DNA from: Bacillus sp. CH30_1T
GTDB taxonomy: Bacteria; Bacillota; Bacilli; Bacillales; Bacillaceae_B
NCBI RefSeq assembly: GCF_008364765.1
Contig: NZ_VTUY01000004.1
Coordinates: forward strand, 504,596 to 568,595
Reading direction: 5' to 3'
Length of the DNA stretch: 64,000 bases
Positions 44,579 through 53,197 of this stretch are shown in pieces. The notes beneath the pieces are model-generated. The model did not search any database. It saw nothing but the letters and a program-made list of their open reading frames with translations, and was not told where the DNA came from. Numbering within the stretch: position 1 is the first letter of the stretch; the number at the start of each line of letters is the position of its first letter. The position numbers and the translations under genes were made by a program.

Positions 44579-44989
44579 ATGGAAACCACGATTAGAAAAG
44601 TAGATAAGGAACAGGTTTGGGAATTAAGGCATAAAGTGATGTGGACCCATAAGGACTATGACTACATTAAGTTAGAAGATGATCATTTAGCTATTCATTT
44701 TGGTCTTTTCCAAGAAGACATCCTGATTTCTGTCATCTCACTTTTTATTAATAATGAAGAAGGTCAATTCCGAAAATTTACTACTGTAGAACAAGAACAA
44801 GGTAAGGGATACGGAAGTGTTTTGTTAAACTATGTTTTAAAGGAAGCAAAGATTTACGGCGTTAAGAGAATCTGGTGTAATGCCAGAAAGAATAAGGTGA
44901 CTTTTTACAAAAAATTTGGTTTGCAAGAAACCCACTCCAGTTTTATAAAAGAGGGTAAATCCTACATAATAATGGAGAAATATTTGTAG
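44579..44989 (+). CDS. GNAT acetyltransferase
   Basis: A 136-residue compact GNAT: VWELRHKVMWTHKDYDYIKL, LISVISLFINNEEGQFRKFT, the acetyl-CoA loop EQEQGKGYGSVLLNYVLKEA (~72-92) and IWCNARKNKVTFYKKFGLQE, ending IIMEKYL. The shape is that of the ElaA-like or YitI-type small GNATs. Strong AAAGGAGAGG site before ATG 44579. Single gene inside the transposon; substrate unknown. Confidence 0.82.
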   Translation: METTIRKVDKEQVWELRHKVMWTHKDYDYIKLEDDHLAIHFGLFQEDILISVISLFINNEEGQFRKFTTVEQEQGKGYGSVLLNYVLKEAKIYGVKRIWCNARKNKVTFYKKFGLQETHSSFIKEGKSYIIMEKYL

Positions 44990-45167
44990 TCCATTATTGG
45001 GACTACCCTACTGCAAGTAAATTGTGAAGAATCGTACTTAAACTGATATGAACGAAACTGTCAATAGCCCACCTTATTTCGGTCCATTTTTTTGGTTTTT
45101 GGGCAACCTTAATACAGAAGCTTATACTGCTTCCTTTCCAGTGGTCAACCAAGATTTGGTTAGACTA

Positions 45168-45275
45168 CTTCCTCGTCATCTTGAAGACCTCCTCTCAATA
45201 CAATGATAGGTTGTCAAGTGGTTTCCTTTACTAGCTATCATTGTATTGAGATACTCCTTTAAAGATGAGAGGAAG
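45168..45275. repeat. Long inverted repeat (extended hairpin)
   Basis: Inner arms of 17 bp are perfect: TCTCAATACAATGATAG (45193-45209) and its reverse complement (45235-45251), with a 25-nt loop. Outer arms CTTCCTCGTCATCTT (45168-45182) and AAGATGAGAGGAAG (45262-45275) pair as well with one bulge. The whole is a ~108-bp cruciform-capable structure in a 602-bp region (44990-45591) without a gene. Confidence 0.7.
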
Positions 45276-45509
45276 AGGTAAGCATACGGCACGAAGGCAA
45301 AAGATCTCTACAACGGTTAGCACTCTGATATTCGTGGGTGGTCAATATTCCTATTCACCTTAATTATTAATTCATTTAACATGAAAATAGAAAAATATGG
45401 AATTTGGAAAGAGTCGTTTAAAAGTATATAACGGAGCTGATCAGGTTGAAAGTATTAGATGGCGTCCCACCCACATTTTAACGAAAATATACTTTAAGCA
45501 AATTTCGAC

Positions 45510-45550
45510 AAAAAATGAGCCGGATTTTCTACTCTAAGAAAAATCCGGCT
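45510..45550 (-). terminator. Terminator of the PhzF-like gene
   Basis: AGCCGGATTTT / AAAATCCGGCT hairpin; on the minus strand it is followed by CATTTTTTG. Confidence 0.75.
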
Positions 45551-45591
45551 ATCTTATTATTTAAATTTTATTAGAAATTTATATTTTACAA

Positions 45592-46461
45592 TTATATTTC
45601 AACCTCTGTTTCAGATAAATTCAATGCTTTTCCGCCTACCTTTACCTCAATAATTTCTTTCCCTTGAGTAGTTAACGCTATAACTATTTCCGAAGGCCTT
45701 TTCATAGAGTAACCTTGCTCAACAGATATATTAATAACATGTTCAGGTTTGATTTTACCATATTTATAAAGATAACATGAAAGGGCACCATTGGATGTAC
45801 CAGTTGCAGATTCTTCGGGAATTCCATATAAAGGTGCCAAATTTCTACAGTGAGCATTTGAACCCTTTAGTGATTCAAGGGTAAAAATATGATAACCAAT
45901 GGTATTATATTTACTGCTGATATTTGTTACTTTTTCCAAATCTGGCTTTATAGAATTTAATATATCTAAGTTTTTAATCGGTATAAGTATATCCCTAAGG
46001 CCAGTAGATACAATTTGTACTGGTAGATCCCCCAACATTTCATCTATAGTAATATTTAAGGAATCTGCAATTTCCTCCTTGTCTATTATTTCATAATAGC
46101 TTGGAGCATTTTGATCCATCATAATTGATAGGTCTTCCATTACTTCTACACTTAAAATTCCAGCCTTTGTTTCTTGAGAATATTTTCCTGGTTTAATATA
46201 TCCTTGGCTTGAAAGTGTATAGAACGCTGCTATCGTTGCATGGCCACAAAGATCAACCTCTTCATTAGGTGTAAAGAATCTAACCTTGAAGTCAGCAAGG
46301 TCTGACTTCATGACAAAAGCAGTCTCACTAAAACCGATGATACCTGCTATTTTTTTCATGTCCTCATTTGATAGATAATCAGCGCTAAGTACCACTCCGG
46401 CAAGGTTCCCTCCTTCAATGGATTTTGCAAATGAATTTAATGTATAAACTTTTAACTTCAT
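45592..46461 (-). CDS. PhzF-family isomerase
   Basis: A 289-residue PhzF/DapF-fold protein. VYTLNSFAKSIEGGNLAGVV with the conserved GN, the acidic catalytic residue in FSETAFV (E46 equivalent), RFFTPNEEVDLCGHATIAAF and the late ESATGTSNGALSCYL are the family hallmarks. PhzF of phenazine synthesis isomerises a dihydro-hydroxyanthranilate; many homologs have other, mostly unknown, substrates. It lies 30 bp downstream of the ornithine-cyclodeaminase-like gene, with GAGGGATC before its ATG, and both are divergent from a MocR regulator. Confidence 0.85.
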   Translation of the reverse strand: MKLKVYTLNSFAKSIEGGNLAGVVLSADYLSNEDMKKIAGIIGFSETAFVMKSDLADFKVRFFTPNEEVDLCGHATIAAFYTLSSQGYIKPGKYSQETKAGILSVEVMEDLSIMMDQNAPSYYEIIDKEEIADSLNITIDEMLGDLPVQIVSTGLRDILIPIKNLDILNSIKPDLEKVTNISSKYNTIGYHIFTLESLKGSNAHCRNLAPLYGIPEESATGTSNGALSCYLYKYGKIKPEHVINISVEQGYSMKRPSEIVIALTTQGKEIIEVKVGGKALNLSETEVEI

Positions 46462-46491
46462 AATATGATCCCTCCAAATTGTATATCGATT

Positions 46492-47547
46492 TTATATTTG
46501 CACGATTGTCCCAACATTCATTTCTTCTGCTTTTGATACAATATATTTTGAAACTGCAAGATCCTGCAATGCTATGCCAGTATTATCAAAAATCGTAATT
46601 TCTTCATCACTTGTACGTCCTTTCGCATTTCCAAGTATGAATTGTCCGATTTCAGTCAAATTGTTTTTGCCTAATATACCAGCCCTTATAGCACTTTGTG
46701 TTTCTCCGACTGTCGATGCCTGTGTAATATCATCTACATATACAGAAGCTACCTCAAAGATCTTTTCATCTATTTCCTGTTTTCCAGTCATGTCTGCCCC
46801 CACACAGCTGAAATGTATGCCTGGCTTAATCCACTCCTTAAAAATCAGTGGTTTTCGCGAAGGCGTTATCGTAATTACTGCATCGGTTTCTTCCAAAGCT
46901 TTCACTGGATTTTCTACAGCTACAAACTGAACTGACTCAATTCTTTGTTTCCAGCTCTTATTATAAGTATCGTTAATATCATTTATGATTTTTTCTAGTT
47001 CCGTCTTTATTGAATACTGGAATTTTGATGCATTTTCATATTTTACGGGATCATATATATATACCTTGGTTATTGTCTGAACTTGAGATAGAGTGGCTGC
47101 TATTTGAAAAATCGCCTGAACTCCTGTACCAACAATCATTAGTGTTTTTGAATCTTGTTTTGACAGGTGTTTCACGCCTATTGAACCTGCTGCTCCAGTA
47201 CGCATTCCTGTCAAATAACTTGCGTTGATCATTGCCTTAGGAAATCCATTCTTCAAATCAAATAACATAGTCAGCCCTGTTATAGCTGGAAGTCCTTGAT
47301 TTTTATTATCACCAAACCATGAAACGAGTTTTAATCCAAACACATCTTCTTCATTCAGCATCCCTGATTTAATATCCATTTCTGCCCTATCCTCAAAAAT
47401 CACCTCAGATACCATGGAGAATAGTCTCGCCTGATTGTTGGCTTTAAGCGCATAGGCTTTTTCTACACATGCTACTGTATTCTTGATATCAAGAATGTTC
47501 TTAACATCATTATCACTTAGAATTTTTATTGGTACCATAGTTATCAT
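46492..47547 (-). CDS. Ornithine cyclodeaminase / mu-crystallin family protein
   Basis: A 351-residue NAD(P)-dependent member of the OCD_Mu_crystall family. ILSDNDVKNILDIKNTVACV, KSGMLNEEDVFGLKLVSWFG, YLTGMRTGAAGSIGVKHLSK, the Rossmann motif MIVGTGVQAIFQIAATLSQV (~131-150), TDAVITITPSRKPLI and HFSCVGADMTGKQEID match. The family includes ornithine cyclodeaminase, alanine dehydrogenase, ketimine reductases and enzymes for diaminopropionate or ectoine metabolism. The internal segment SIKTELEKIINDINDTYNKS is longer than in ornithine cyclodeaminase. AAAAGGAGAATGATAAC precedes the ATG. First gene of a two-gene unit with the PhzF-like isomerase. Confidence 0.85.
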   Translation of the reverse strand: MITMVPIKILSDNDVKNILDIKNTVACVEKAYALKANNQARLFSMVSEVIFEDRAEMDIKSGMLNEEDVFGLKLVSWFGDNKNQGLPAITGLTMLFDLKNGFPKAMINASYLTGMRTGAAGSIGVKHLSKQDSKTLMIVGTGVQAIFQIAATLSQVQTITKVYIYDPVKYENASKFQYSIKTELEKIINDINDTYNKSWKQRIESVQFVAVENPVKALEETDAVITITPSRKPLIFKEWIKPGIHFSCVGADMTGKQEIDEKIFEVASVYVDDITQASTVGETQSAIRAGILGKNNLTEIGQFILGNAKGRTSDEEITIFDNTGIALQDLAVSKYIVSKAEEMNVGTIVQI

Positions 47548-47607
47548 TCTCCTTTTAAATTTTAATATCTGTTAATGTAATTGTATTTGAACAACAACTA
47601 AAAGTCT

Positions 47608-47640
47608 CCAACCATTCTTGGTTGTTATTTAACCAACCAA
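47608..47640. promoter_or_regulatory. Candidate MocR operators in the divergent promoter
   Basis: CCAACCA (47608-47614), TTGGTTG (47618-47624) and AACCAACCAA (47631-47640) form alternating inverted repeats in the 131-bp region between the divergent genes. MocR proteins bind such repeated half-sites, so these are likely sites of the regulator encoded at 47679. Confidence 0.5.
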
Positions 47641-47678
47641 ATGATATGGTAAGATTACTATTATTTGGGAGGGATTTC

Positions 47679-49130
47679 ATGTTAGATATCAACTGGAGAC
47701 CTGATAGAAATAATCCTACTCGATTGAATATACAGATTGTTAACTTCATAAAGGACAAAATAGTAACTGGAGAATGGCCGGTTGGTTTCAAATTGCCAAG
47801 TCAGCGGACACTTTCTGAAATCTTCAGTGTAAACAGAAGTACCGTAGTATCTGCCCTTGAAGAGCTGGCAGCTGAAGGCCTTATTAACGGTAACGCTGGT
47901 GGAGGGACAAAAGTAAAAAACAATACATGGACATTAATGTCCATTAATCATTCACATAATTGGCTTCCCTATATATCTTCGGGATTACATCAAACAAATC
48001 AAAAGATAATGCAGCAGATCAATCAGGCTGAATTCCAACCTGATATCATCCGAATGGGGTCCTGCGAACCTTCCCCTGAATTAATACCTAACAAAATGAT
48101 TCAGGGAGTACTAAAAAACCTGTCTAAGTCTATGGGATCGCTGGGTTATGAAGAACCAAAAGGAAATATCCATCTAAGAAGAGAAGTATGCACATACCTT
48201 AAAACAATAGGAATAGGAGCTGATCCATCCTCAGTTTTGATTACCTCTGGTGCTTTGCAGGCACTGCAGCTTATTTCCCTTGGCCTTTTGAACACTAACT
48301 CAGTAGTATATGTTGAAAAGCCATCCTATCTATACTCTCTTAGAACCTTTCAATCCTTCGGAATGCAGCTTTCGGGAATTAAGCTGGATGAAGAAGGTAT
48401 AGAAATAAAAGAATTGATTGATCGACATAGGCGGAGAAAAGGAGCAATGCTTTTTACAATACCTACTTTTCAAAATCCTACCGGAAGCGTCATGTCACTT
48501 GAAAGAAGAAAAACGCTTGTTGATGCGTGTGATAGGGAACGTTTGCCTATTATCGAGGATGATGTATATAGGGAGCTTTGGTTTGATGAACAACCTCCAC
48601 AGCCAATAAAGGCATTTGATAACAATGGACTTGTATTATATATTGGTGGGATATCGAAGAATTTAAGTCCTGGTCTTAGGATTGGATGGATTGTTGGATC
48701 AGAAAAAGTCATTGAAAGATTGGCAGATATAAAAATGCAAACTGATTCTGGAACCAGCTCACTCTCCCAGAATGTAACCACAGAACTATTCTCTAGTGGT
48801 CTTTATTATCAGCATAACGATATAATGAGGAAAAATGTTAAGCTACGAAGAGATGTTGCACTTGAAGCATTAAAGAAATATTTTACCAGCATCGGTACAT
48901 GGAATATCCCAAGGGGCGGATATTTCATCTGGCTTAAGTTAAATAAAGGTATATCCATGTACCAGCTTTTTACTAAAGCCTTAAGTCGGAAAATACTTGT
49001 TCACCCTGGAGATTTGTATGAGTTTCACTCTGATCAATATTTAAGAATTTCTTATTCTTATGCATCCTTAAATGAAATTGACTACGGAATTAAAACTCTT
49101 TCAGAATTGGTAGCAGAACAAATTTTTTAA
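47679..49130 (+). CDS. MocR-type GntR/aminotransferase regulator
   Basis: A 483-residue fusion regulator. Residues ~1-75 form a GntR winged helix (RLNIQIVNFIKDKIVTGEWP, LPSQRTLSEIFSVNRSTVVS). Residues ~110-480 form a fold-type I aminotransferase domain with the PLP lysine in GGISKNLSPGLRIGW (K ~330), PTFQNPTGSVMSLERR and EDDVYRELWF. MocR proteins sense amino acids or amines through PLP. ATG 47679 follows GGGAGGG; a longer frame to 47622 overlaps the operator region. It is divergent from the OCD-PhzF unit and almost surely regulates it. Confidence 0.88.
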   Translation: MLDINWRPDRNNPTRLNIQIVNFIKDKIVTGEWPVGFKLPSQRTLSEIFSVNRSTVVSALEELAAEGLINGNAGGGTKVKNNTWTLMSINHSHNWLPYISSGLHQTNQKIMQQINQAEFQPDIIRMGSCEPSPELIPNKMIQGVLKNLSKSMGSLGYEEPKGNIHLRREVCTYLKTIGIGADPSSVLITSGALQALQLISLGLLNTNSVVYVEKPSYLYSLRTFQSFGMQLSGIKLDEEGIEIKELIDRHRRRKGAMLFTIPTFQNPTGSVMSLERRKTLVDACDRERLPIIEDDVYRELWFDEQPPQPIKAFDNNGLVLYIGGISKNLSPGLRIGWIVGSEKVIERLADIKMQTDSGTSSLSQNVTTELFSSGLYYQHNDIMRKNVKLRRDVALEALKKYFTSIGTWNIPRGGYFIWLKLNKGISMYQLFTKALSRKILVHPGDLYEFHSDQYLRISYSYASLNEIDYGIKTLSELVAEQIF

Positions 49131-49660
49131 GTTTAATATAGAGATTTAAATATTGCAGATAATTATAAAAATGAGTATTGAATAACCACTGTTTGAGATT
49201 CGAAAGCATCATCAACTCCTCTAGTTCCTGAAGTTTTTAATCATTAATCTAGCTAATTTTCTAAAAAACCAATTGTCTTATAACTCAAATAACCTATGCG
49301 CAGAACCCAAACTTTAACACAAATATCCATAGTTCTGCGTATTTGTTCGGCCCCCTAAAGCAAACTTCCCCCAAAATAATTAGTCTGAGGGAACACAAAA
49401 CACACTTCAATTTTTACTCAAAAACCTCCTAAGCCTTTAATATCAGACTATTTCTTCTCTATCAATACTATGCACTCCACACGTGCGGACACTAGGTTGC
49501 AGATAAAATTAATAAATATGTGTTGTATTTGTCTATATGGTGACCCCTGTTAGAAGATAAACCTAGACCAGAACTTGAAATTATGTCTTGGAAAGAGTGT
49601 GGACGGAAGAGAACTGTAATGAGACAATCCACAAACGGGCAGAATTAATGGGAGGACATT
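49131..49660. other. Non-coding region with a second Tn3-like end
   Basis: 530 AT-rich bases without a gene. A hairpin GCGCAGAAC / GTTCTGCGT (49298-49340) may end the MocR transcript. At 49510-49547 a stretch ends ATATGGTGACCCC, identical over its last 13 bases to the transposon's right inverted repeat, in the same orientation. Confidence 0.45.
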
Positions 49661-50128
49661 ATGGAATTATTTGAGTATAAAGAACGAATTGAAAAACAAG
49701 TAGAAAGCTATGTATTATCTGAGGAACAGTTACAATTTACAGGTATACCAAAGAAATGCATAGAATTATCAAAAGTCGATGCTGATAGACATTCTATATT
49801 GTTTTTTGTAAATAATGAGCTTGTGACATTCTTCTTGCTTCATGAAAATGAAGGCGTAAAGCCTTACTCTGAAAATTCAAAAGCTATGCTATTACGAGCG
49901 TTTTCAACGGATTATTATTATCAAGGAAAAGGATATGCCAAACAATCATTATTGTTACTACCTGATTTTGTTAGTTAAGAATATCCACATATTAGTGAGA
50001 TTGTATTAGCGGTAAATGTGAAAAACTTTACTGCACAGTCGCTATATAAAAAGTGTGGCTTTATTGACGAAGGTATACGAAAAATAGGAAAAAAAGGCGA
50101 ACTTATTATTATGAGCTTTTATTTATAA
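49661..50128 (+). pseudogene. GNAT acetyltransferase with in-frame stop
   Basis: From ATG 49661 (GGAGGACATT upstream) the frame reads MELFEYKERIEKQVESYVLS and DYYYQGKGYAKQSLLLLPDF-VS, then TAA at 49976, then in the same frame EYPHISEIVLAVNVKNFTAQ and SLYKKCGFIDEGIRKIGKKG to a stop at 50128. Together these give a full 155-residue GNAT; the stop lies just after the acetyl-CoA loop. TAA cannot encode selenocysteine, so this is a nonsense mutation. Confidence 0.75.
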
Positions 50129-50414
50129 ATTAGTTATCGTGAAAGATTCGACAACCGAATTAATAAACTTTATTATTTTTTTGAAGCATTCCCTATTGTG
50201 TTTATTGAAATTAAATAACTTTAAAGAGTAATACTATTTACGATTTATAGTATTGCTCTTATTTTTTACATCAAAATTAAAAAACATTATTATCTGTTTA
50301 TACTATTTTTATTTAACCTATGATCAACTTATCAGTAGCTGTTCACATCTCTCGATTAATACAAACTAATTCCTTAATGTACAGGTAACACCTTAAATTA
50401 TGTCAAAAATGTGT

Positions 50415-50452
50415 CTAAACGTACAATTTTCTTTTTTTGATATGGTGACCCC
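50415..50452 (-). repeat. Right terminal inverted repeat (IRR)
   Basis: Read inward it starts GGGGTCACCATATC and ends TTGTACGTTTAG; followed outside by TAAAA. The preceding 50129-50414 is AT-rich and has no gene. Confidence 0.85.
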
Positions 50453-50454
50453 TA

Positions 50455-50491
50455 AAAGAGCATGGAGTGAGAACACCTCATGCTCTTTTTT
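50455..50491 (+). terminator. Terminator separated from the DJ-1-like gene
   Basis: AAGAGCATG / CATGCTCTT with T6 tail, directly outside the transposon. Before insertion it would have stood ~65 bp after the gene ending at 31729. Confidence 0.8.
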
Positions 50492-50565
50492 GATTTCAAC
50501 CTATTCTCTATTGACCTGCCATTTGTGATAAAATCGTGAGAAGACTATAAAGCGAGGAGAAAATT

Positions 50566-50946
50566 ATGCAGGTTGTTCGGACCATCATTCAAATTGCCAT
50601 TCTATGCTTATTTTATGAAATTGGAAAGTGGTGTACAGACTTCTTTCAATTACCCATTCCCGGAAGCGTAATCGGGATGCTTTTTTTGTTTCTACTATTA
50701 TTATCTGGTGTAGTGAAAGAAAGATTATTAATGGACGGGACAGGATTTTTCCTAAGACATTTTTCCTTCTTTTTTCTTCCCTTGTCTGTTAGTGCAATGG
50801 TTCTGGGGCCATATTTTATAGATTTCGGATGGAAGCTCATTGTCATTCTGGTTATTAGCGGGATAACTGGATTTGTAGCAACAGCCTTATCAGCAGAGAG
50901 TTTAATAAGATGGAAGGAGAAACGAAACCATGATCCATCTCATTAG
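50566..50946 (+). CDS. cidA: CidA/LrgA-family holin-like protein
   Basis: A 126-residue protein with four helices. IQIAILCLFYEIGKWCTDFF, LPIPGSVIGMLFLFLLLLSG and the later LRHFSFFFLPLSVSAMVLGP are the LrgA/CidA signature. These proteins act with CidB/LrgB in the membrane and affect murein hydrolase activity, cell death or pyruvate/acetate transport depending on species. GAGGAGAAAATT precedes ATG. It overlaps the cidB-like gene by 17 bp. No LysR (CidR) or LytSR regulator lies adjacent, so the symbol marks the family. Confidence 0.8.
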   Translation: MQVVRTIIQIAILCLFYEIGKWCTDFFQLPIPGSVIGMLFLFLLLLSGVVKERLLMDGTGFFLRHFSFFFLPLSVSAMVLGPYFIDFGWKLIVILVISGITGFVATALSAESLIRWKEKRNHDPSH

Positions 50947-51616
50947 TACACTGTTGGCATTAGCCATTACAGTATTGTATTTTATCTTTGGGGTAAAGAT
51001 TCATCGACTTTGGCCAACCCCCGTAACGATACCTATATTTATTAGTACGATTGCTGTCATTGTCACATTATTGATCATCGATATTCCTTATGAACAGTAT
51101 GCAGACTTCACTTCTTTCATAACGTATTTACTAGGACCTGCTACTGTTGCCCTTGCGTATCCCCTTTATCAGCACCGAAAATTATTAGTACAGCATGTAC
51201 AGCCTATCCTTATCGGTATCCTGTTCGGAAGTGGAATGTCTATGCTTATTTCTTATTTCTTCAGTATGTGGTTGGGGATCCCATCTGAATGGAGCCGCTC
51301 CTTGCTTATTAAAACCATTACAACCCCAGTAGCAGTTGATATAGGAAAGGTTATTGAGGCGAATATAGAAGTCATTCCAACGGTCGTCATTGTGACGGGT
51401 ATGTTCGGAGCTATGATCATACCGACTATATTAAAGTGGCTGCATGTAAAGCACCCCATTGCAAAAGGGCTTCCATTCGGGGTGATTTCCCATGGAGTAG
51501 GGACGGCACAGGCTATTAAAGAGGGCGAAAGGGAAGGGGCAGTAAGTGGTGCCGCCATGGCATTAACCGCCACGATCATGTCCTTCGTCATCCCGCTCCT
51601 ATTTCTTTTTGTTTGA
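50930..51616 (+). CDS. cidB: CidB/LrgB-family membrane protein
   Basis: A 228-residue membrane protein with about seven helices, including LIGILFGSGMSMLISYFFSM, SLLIKTITTPVAVDIGKVI and GLPFGVISHGVGTAQAIKEG, all strongly conserved in the LrgB/CidB family. Start ATG 50930 lies within the 3' end of the cidA-like gene with GGAGAAACG upstream, so translation is coupled. It forms the two-component holin-like system with that protein. A short imperfect hairpin follows before the methionine aminopeptidase gene. Confidence 0.85.
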   Translation: MIHLISTLLALAITVLYFIFGVKIHRLWPTPVTIPIFISTIAVIVTLLIIDIPYEQYADFTSFITYLLGPATVALAYPLYQHRKLLVQHVQPILIGILFGSGMSMLISYFFSMWLGIPSEWSRSLLIKTITTPVAVDIGKVIEANIEVIPTVVIVTGMFGAMIIPTILKWLHVKHPIAKGLPFGVISHGVGTAQAIKEGEREGAVSGAAMALTATIMSFVIPLLFLFV

Positions 51617-51685
51617 TATAGTAATTGAAGGGAGTGAATCCCATAATAATTAACCACCCTACTAAACAACAGCTTTCCCTTTTAA

Positions 51686-52489
<804 letters not shown>

Positions 52490-52495
52490 AGCAGT

Positions 52496-52550
52496 GAGGG
52501 ACGGACCTTGACTCCTAGGAGTAGCTCCTAGGAATCAAGGTCCGTCCCTC
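52496..52550. repeat. 55-bp perfect-ended palindrome, probable terminator of map
   Basis: GAGGGACGGACCTTGA (52496-52511) and its exact reverse complement (52535-52550) enclose CTCCTAGGAG TAG CTCCTAGGA, which also pairs, giving a ~26-bp stem with one mismatch and a 3-nt loop. TTTTTG follows. It begins 7 bp after the map stop codon, so this inverted pair of the 11-mer appears to act as the terminator. Confidence 0.8.
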
Positions 52551-52574
52551 TTTTTGTATAATGAATAAATAGAA

Positions 52575-52612
52575 AAAAGGGAAACCGATTTTTGATACCG
52601 GTTCCCCTTTTT
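52575..52612 (-). terminator. Terminator of the zinc-ribbon gene
   Basis: GGGGAACCG / CGGTTTCCC on the minus strand with T6 tail, immediately after the stop codon. Confidence 0.75.
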
Positions 52613-52615
52613 CTA

Positions 52616-52771
52616 TTAAACGATTTTCGTTTTACCACACTCTTGACACTTTCGATAAAACTTCCCATCTAATACACGTGATTTAAATATATTGTTCCCA
52701 CATTCGCAGCGACCACTGTGTTCGTCGGGATCATCTTTATAAAGTACGATATTTTCTTCCTGATTCTCCAA
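52616..52771 (-). CDS. Small zinc-ribbon protein
   Basis: A 51-codon gene too short for routine calling. TTG 52771 lies 9 bp after GGAGG; an ATG at 52780 is possible but would overlap that site. The product begins MENQEENIVLYKDDPDEHSG and contains RCECGNN and then KCQECGKTK: two C-x-C / C-x-x-C knuckles 20 residues apart, a rubredoxin- or zinc-ribbon-like fold. A good terminator follows. The family is a conserved-looking small Bacillus protein but unnamed to me. Role unknown, perhaps nucleic-acid or protein binding. Confidence 0.65.
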   Translation of the reverse strand: MENQEENIVLYKDDPDEHSGRCECGNNIFKSRVLDGKFYRKCQECGKTKIV

Positions 52772-52780
52772 CCTTGTCAT

Positions 52781-53197
52781 CCTCCAGTTCAACCAGTACT
52801 TCCTATAGTATAGTAGGAATCTTCTAGCTTGTTAAGATTAAACTCACTTCTTTTTTAAGACTATATCTTCTTCAATTAAAAAATATTTGAAGCATTTACG
52901 ATTTATTCACCTACCCAAAAGACAACTTGACCTCTAAAATTAGCGTCAAAATAGAATAGAACTCTTTAACCTTTTTATCCATAAATACCCTTTACGCCTA
53001 TTATTTTCATCTGAAATTACCATAGTATTCCTATACATGATAGTTTATACAGGAAATCGCTTTCTATTACATTAGTGAAATATTCTTGACGCACGATATT
53101 AAAGTTCCTGTTATTGAATTGAGATTTTACTATGTTAGTATTTTCCCTGTTAGCACAAACAAATAAATCGCTAGCTACATAAGGAGGAATTTTTTCT
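52781..53197. other. Upstream region of the first LysM-3D gene with promoter
   Basis: No gene. TTGACG (53086-53091), 17-bp spacer and TGTTAT (53109-53114) form a promoter about 84 bp before the start codon. The long leader contains TATGTTAGTATTTTCCCTGT, and a similar TATGTTACTATTTCTACTGT precedes the second paralog, which may be a shared control site. Confidence 0.5.

Larger units (their letters stand above)
31793..50452. mobile_element. Tn3-family transposon, 18.66 kb, transposase truncated
   Basis: Two 38-bp inverted repeats (31793-31830 and 50415-50452) both begin GGGGTCAC and end ATTGTACGTTTAG; the ends GGGG and ACGTTTAG mirror the Tn3-family pattern GGGG...ACGTTAAG. Both are flanked directly by TAAAA (31788-31792 and 50453-50457), the 5-bp target duplication typical of Tn3. 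Only the C-terminal ~115 codons of a Tn3-type TnpA remain, next to the left end, and no resolvase is recognisable, so the element cannot move by itself. The interior is more AT-rich than the flanks, holds many broken genes, and lacks the 11-mer repeat common outside. Confidence 0.85.

Noticed and set aside
49661-50128. In-frame TAA of the GNAT gene as a possible selenocysteine codon
   Set aside because: Selenocysteine uses TGA; TAA is not recoded this way and the position is not a conserved Cys.
31788-50457. Integrative conjugative element or prophage
   Set aside because: No integrase, relaxase, terminase, capsid or replication gene is recognisable; 38-bp ends and 5-bp duplication fit Tn3 instead.
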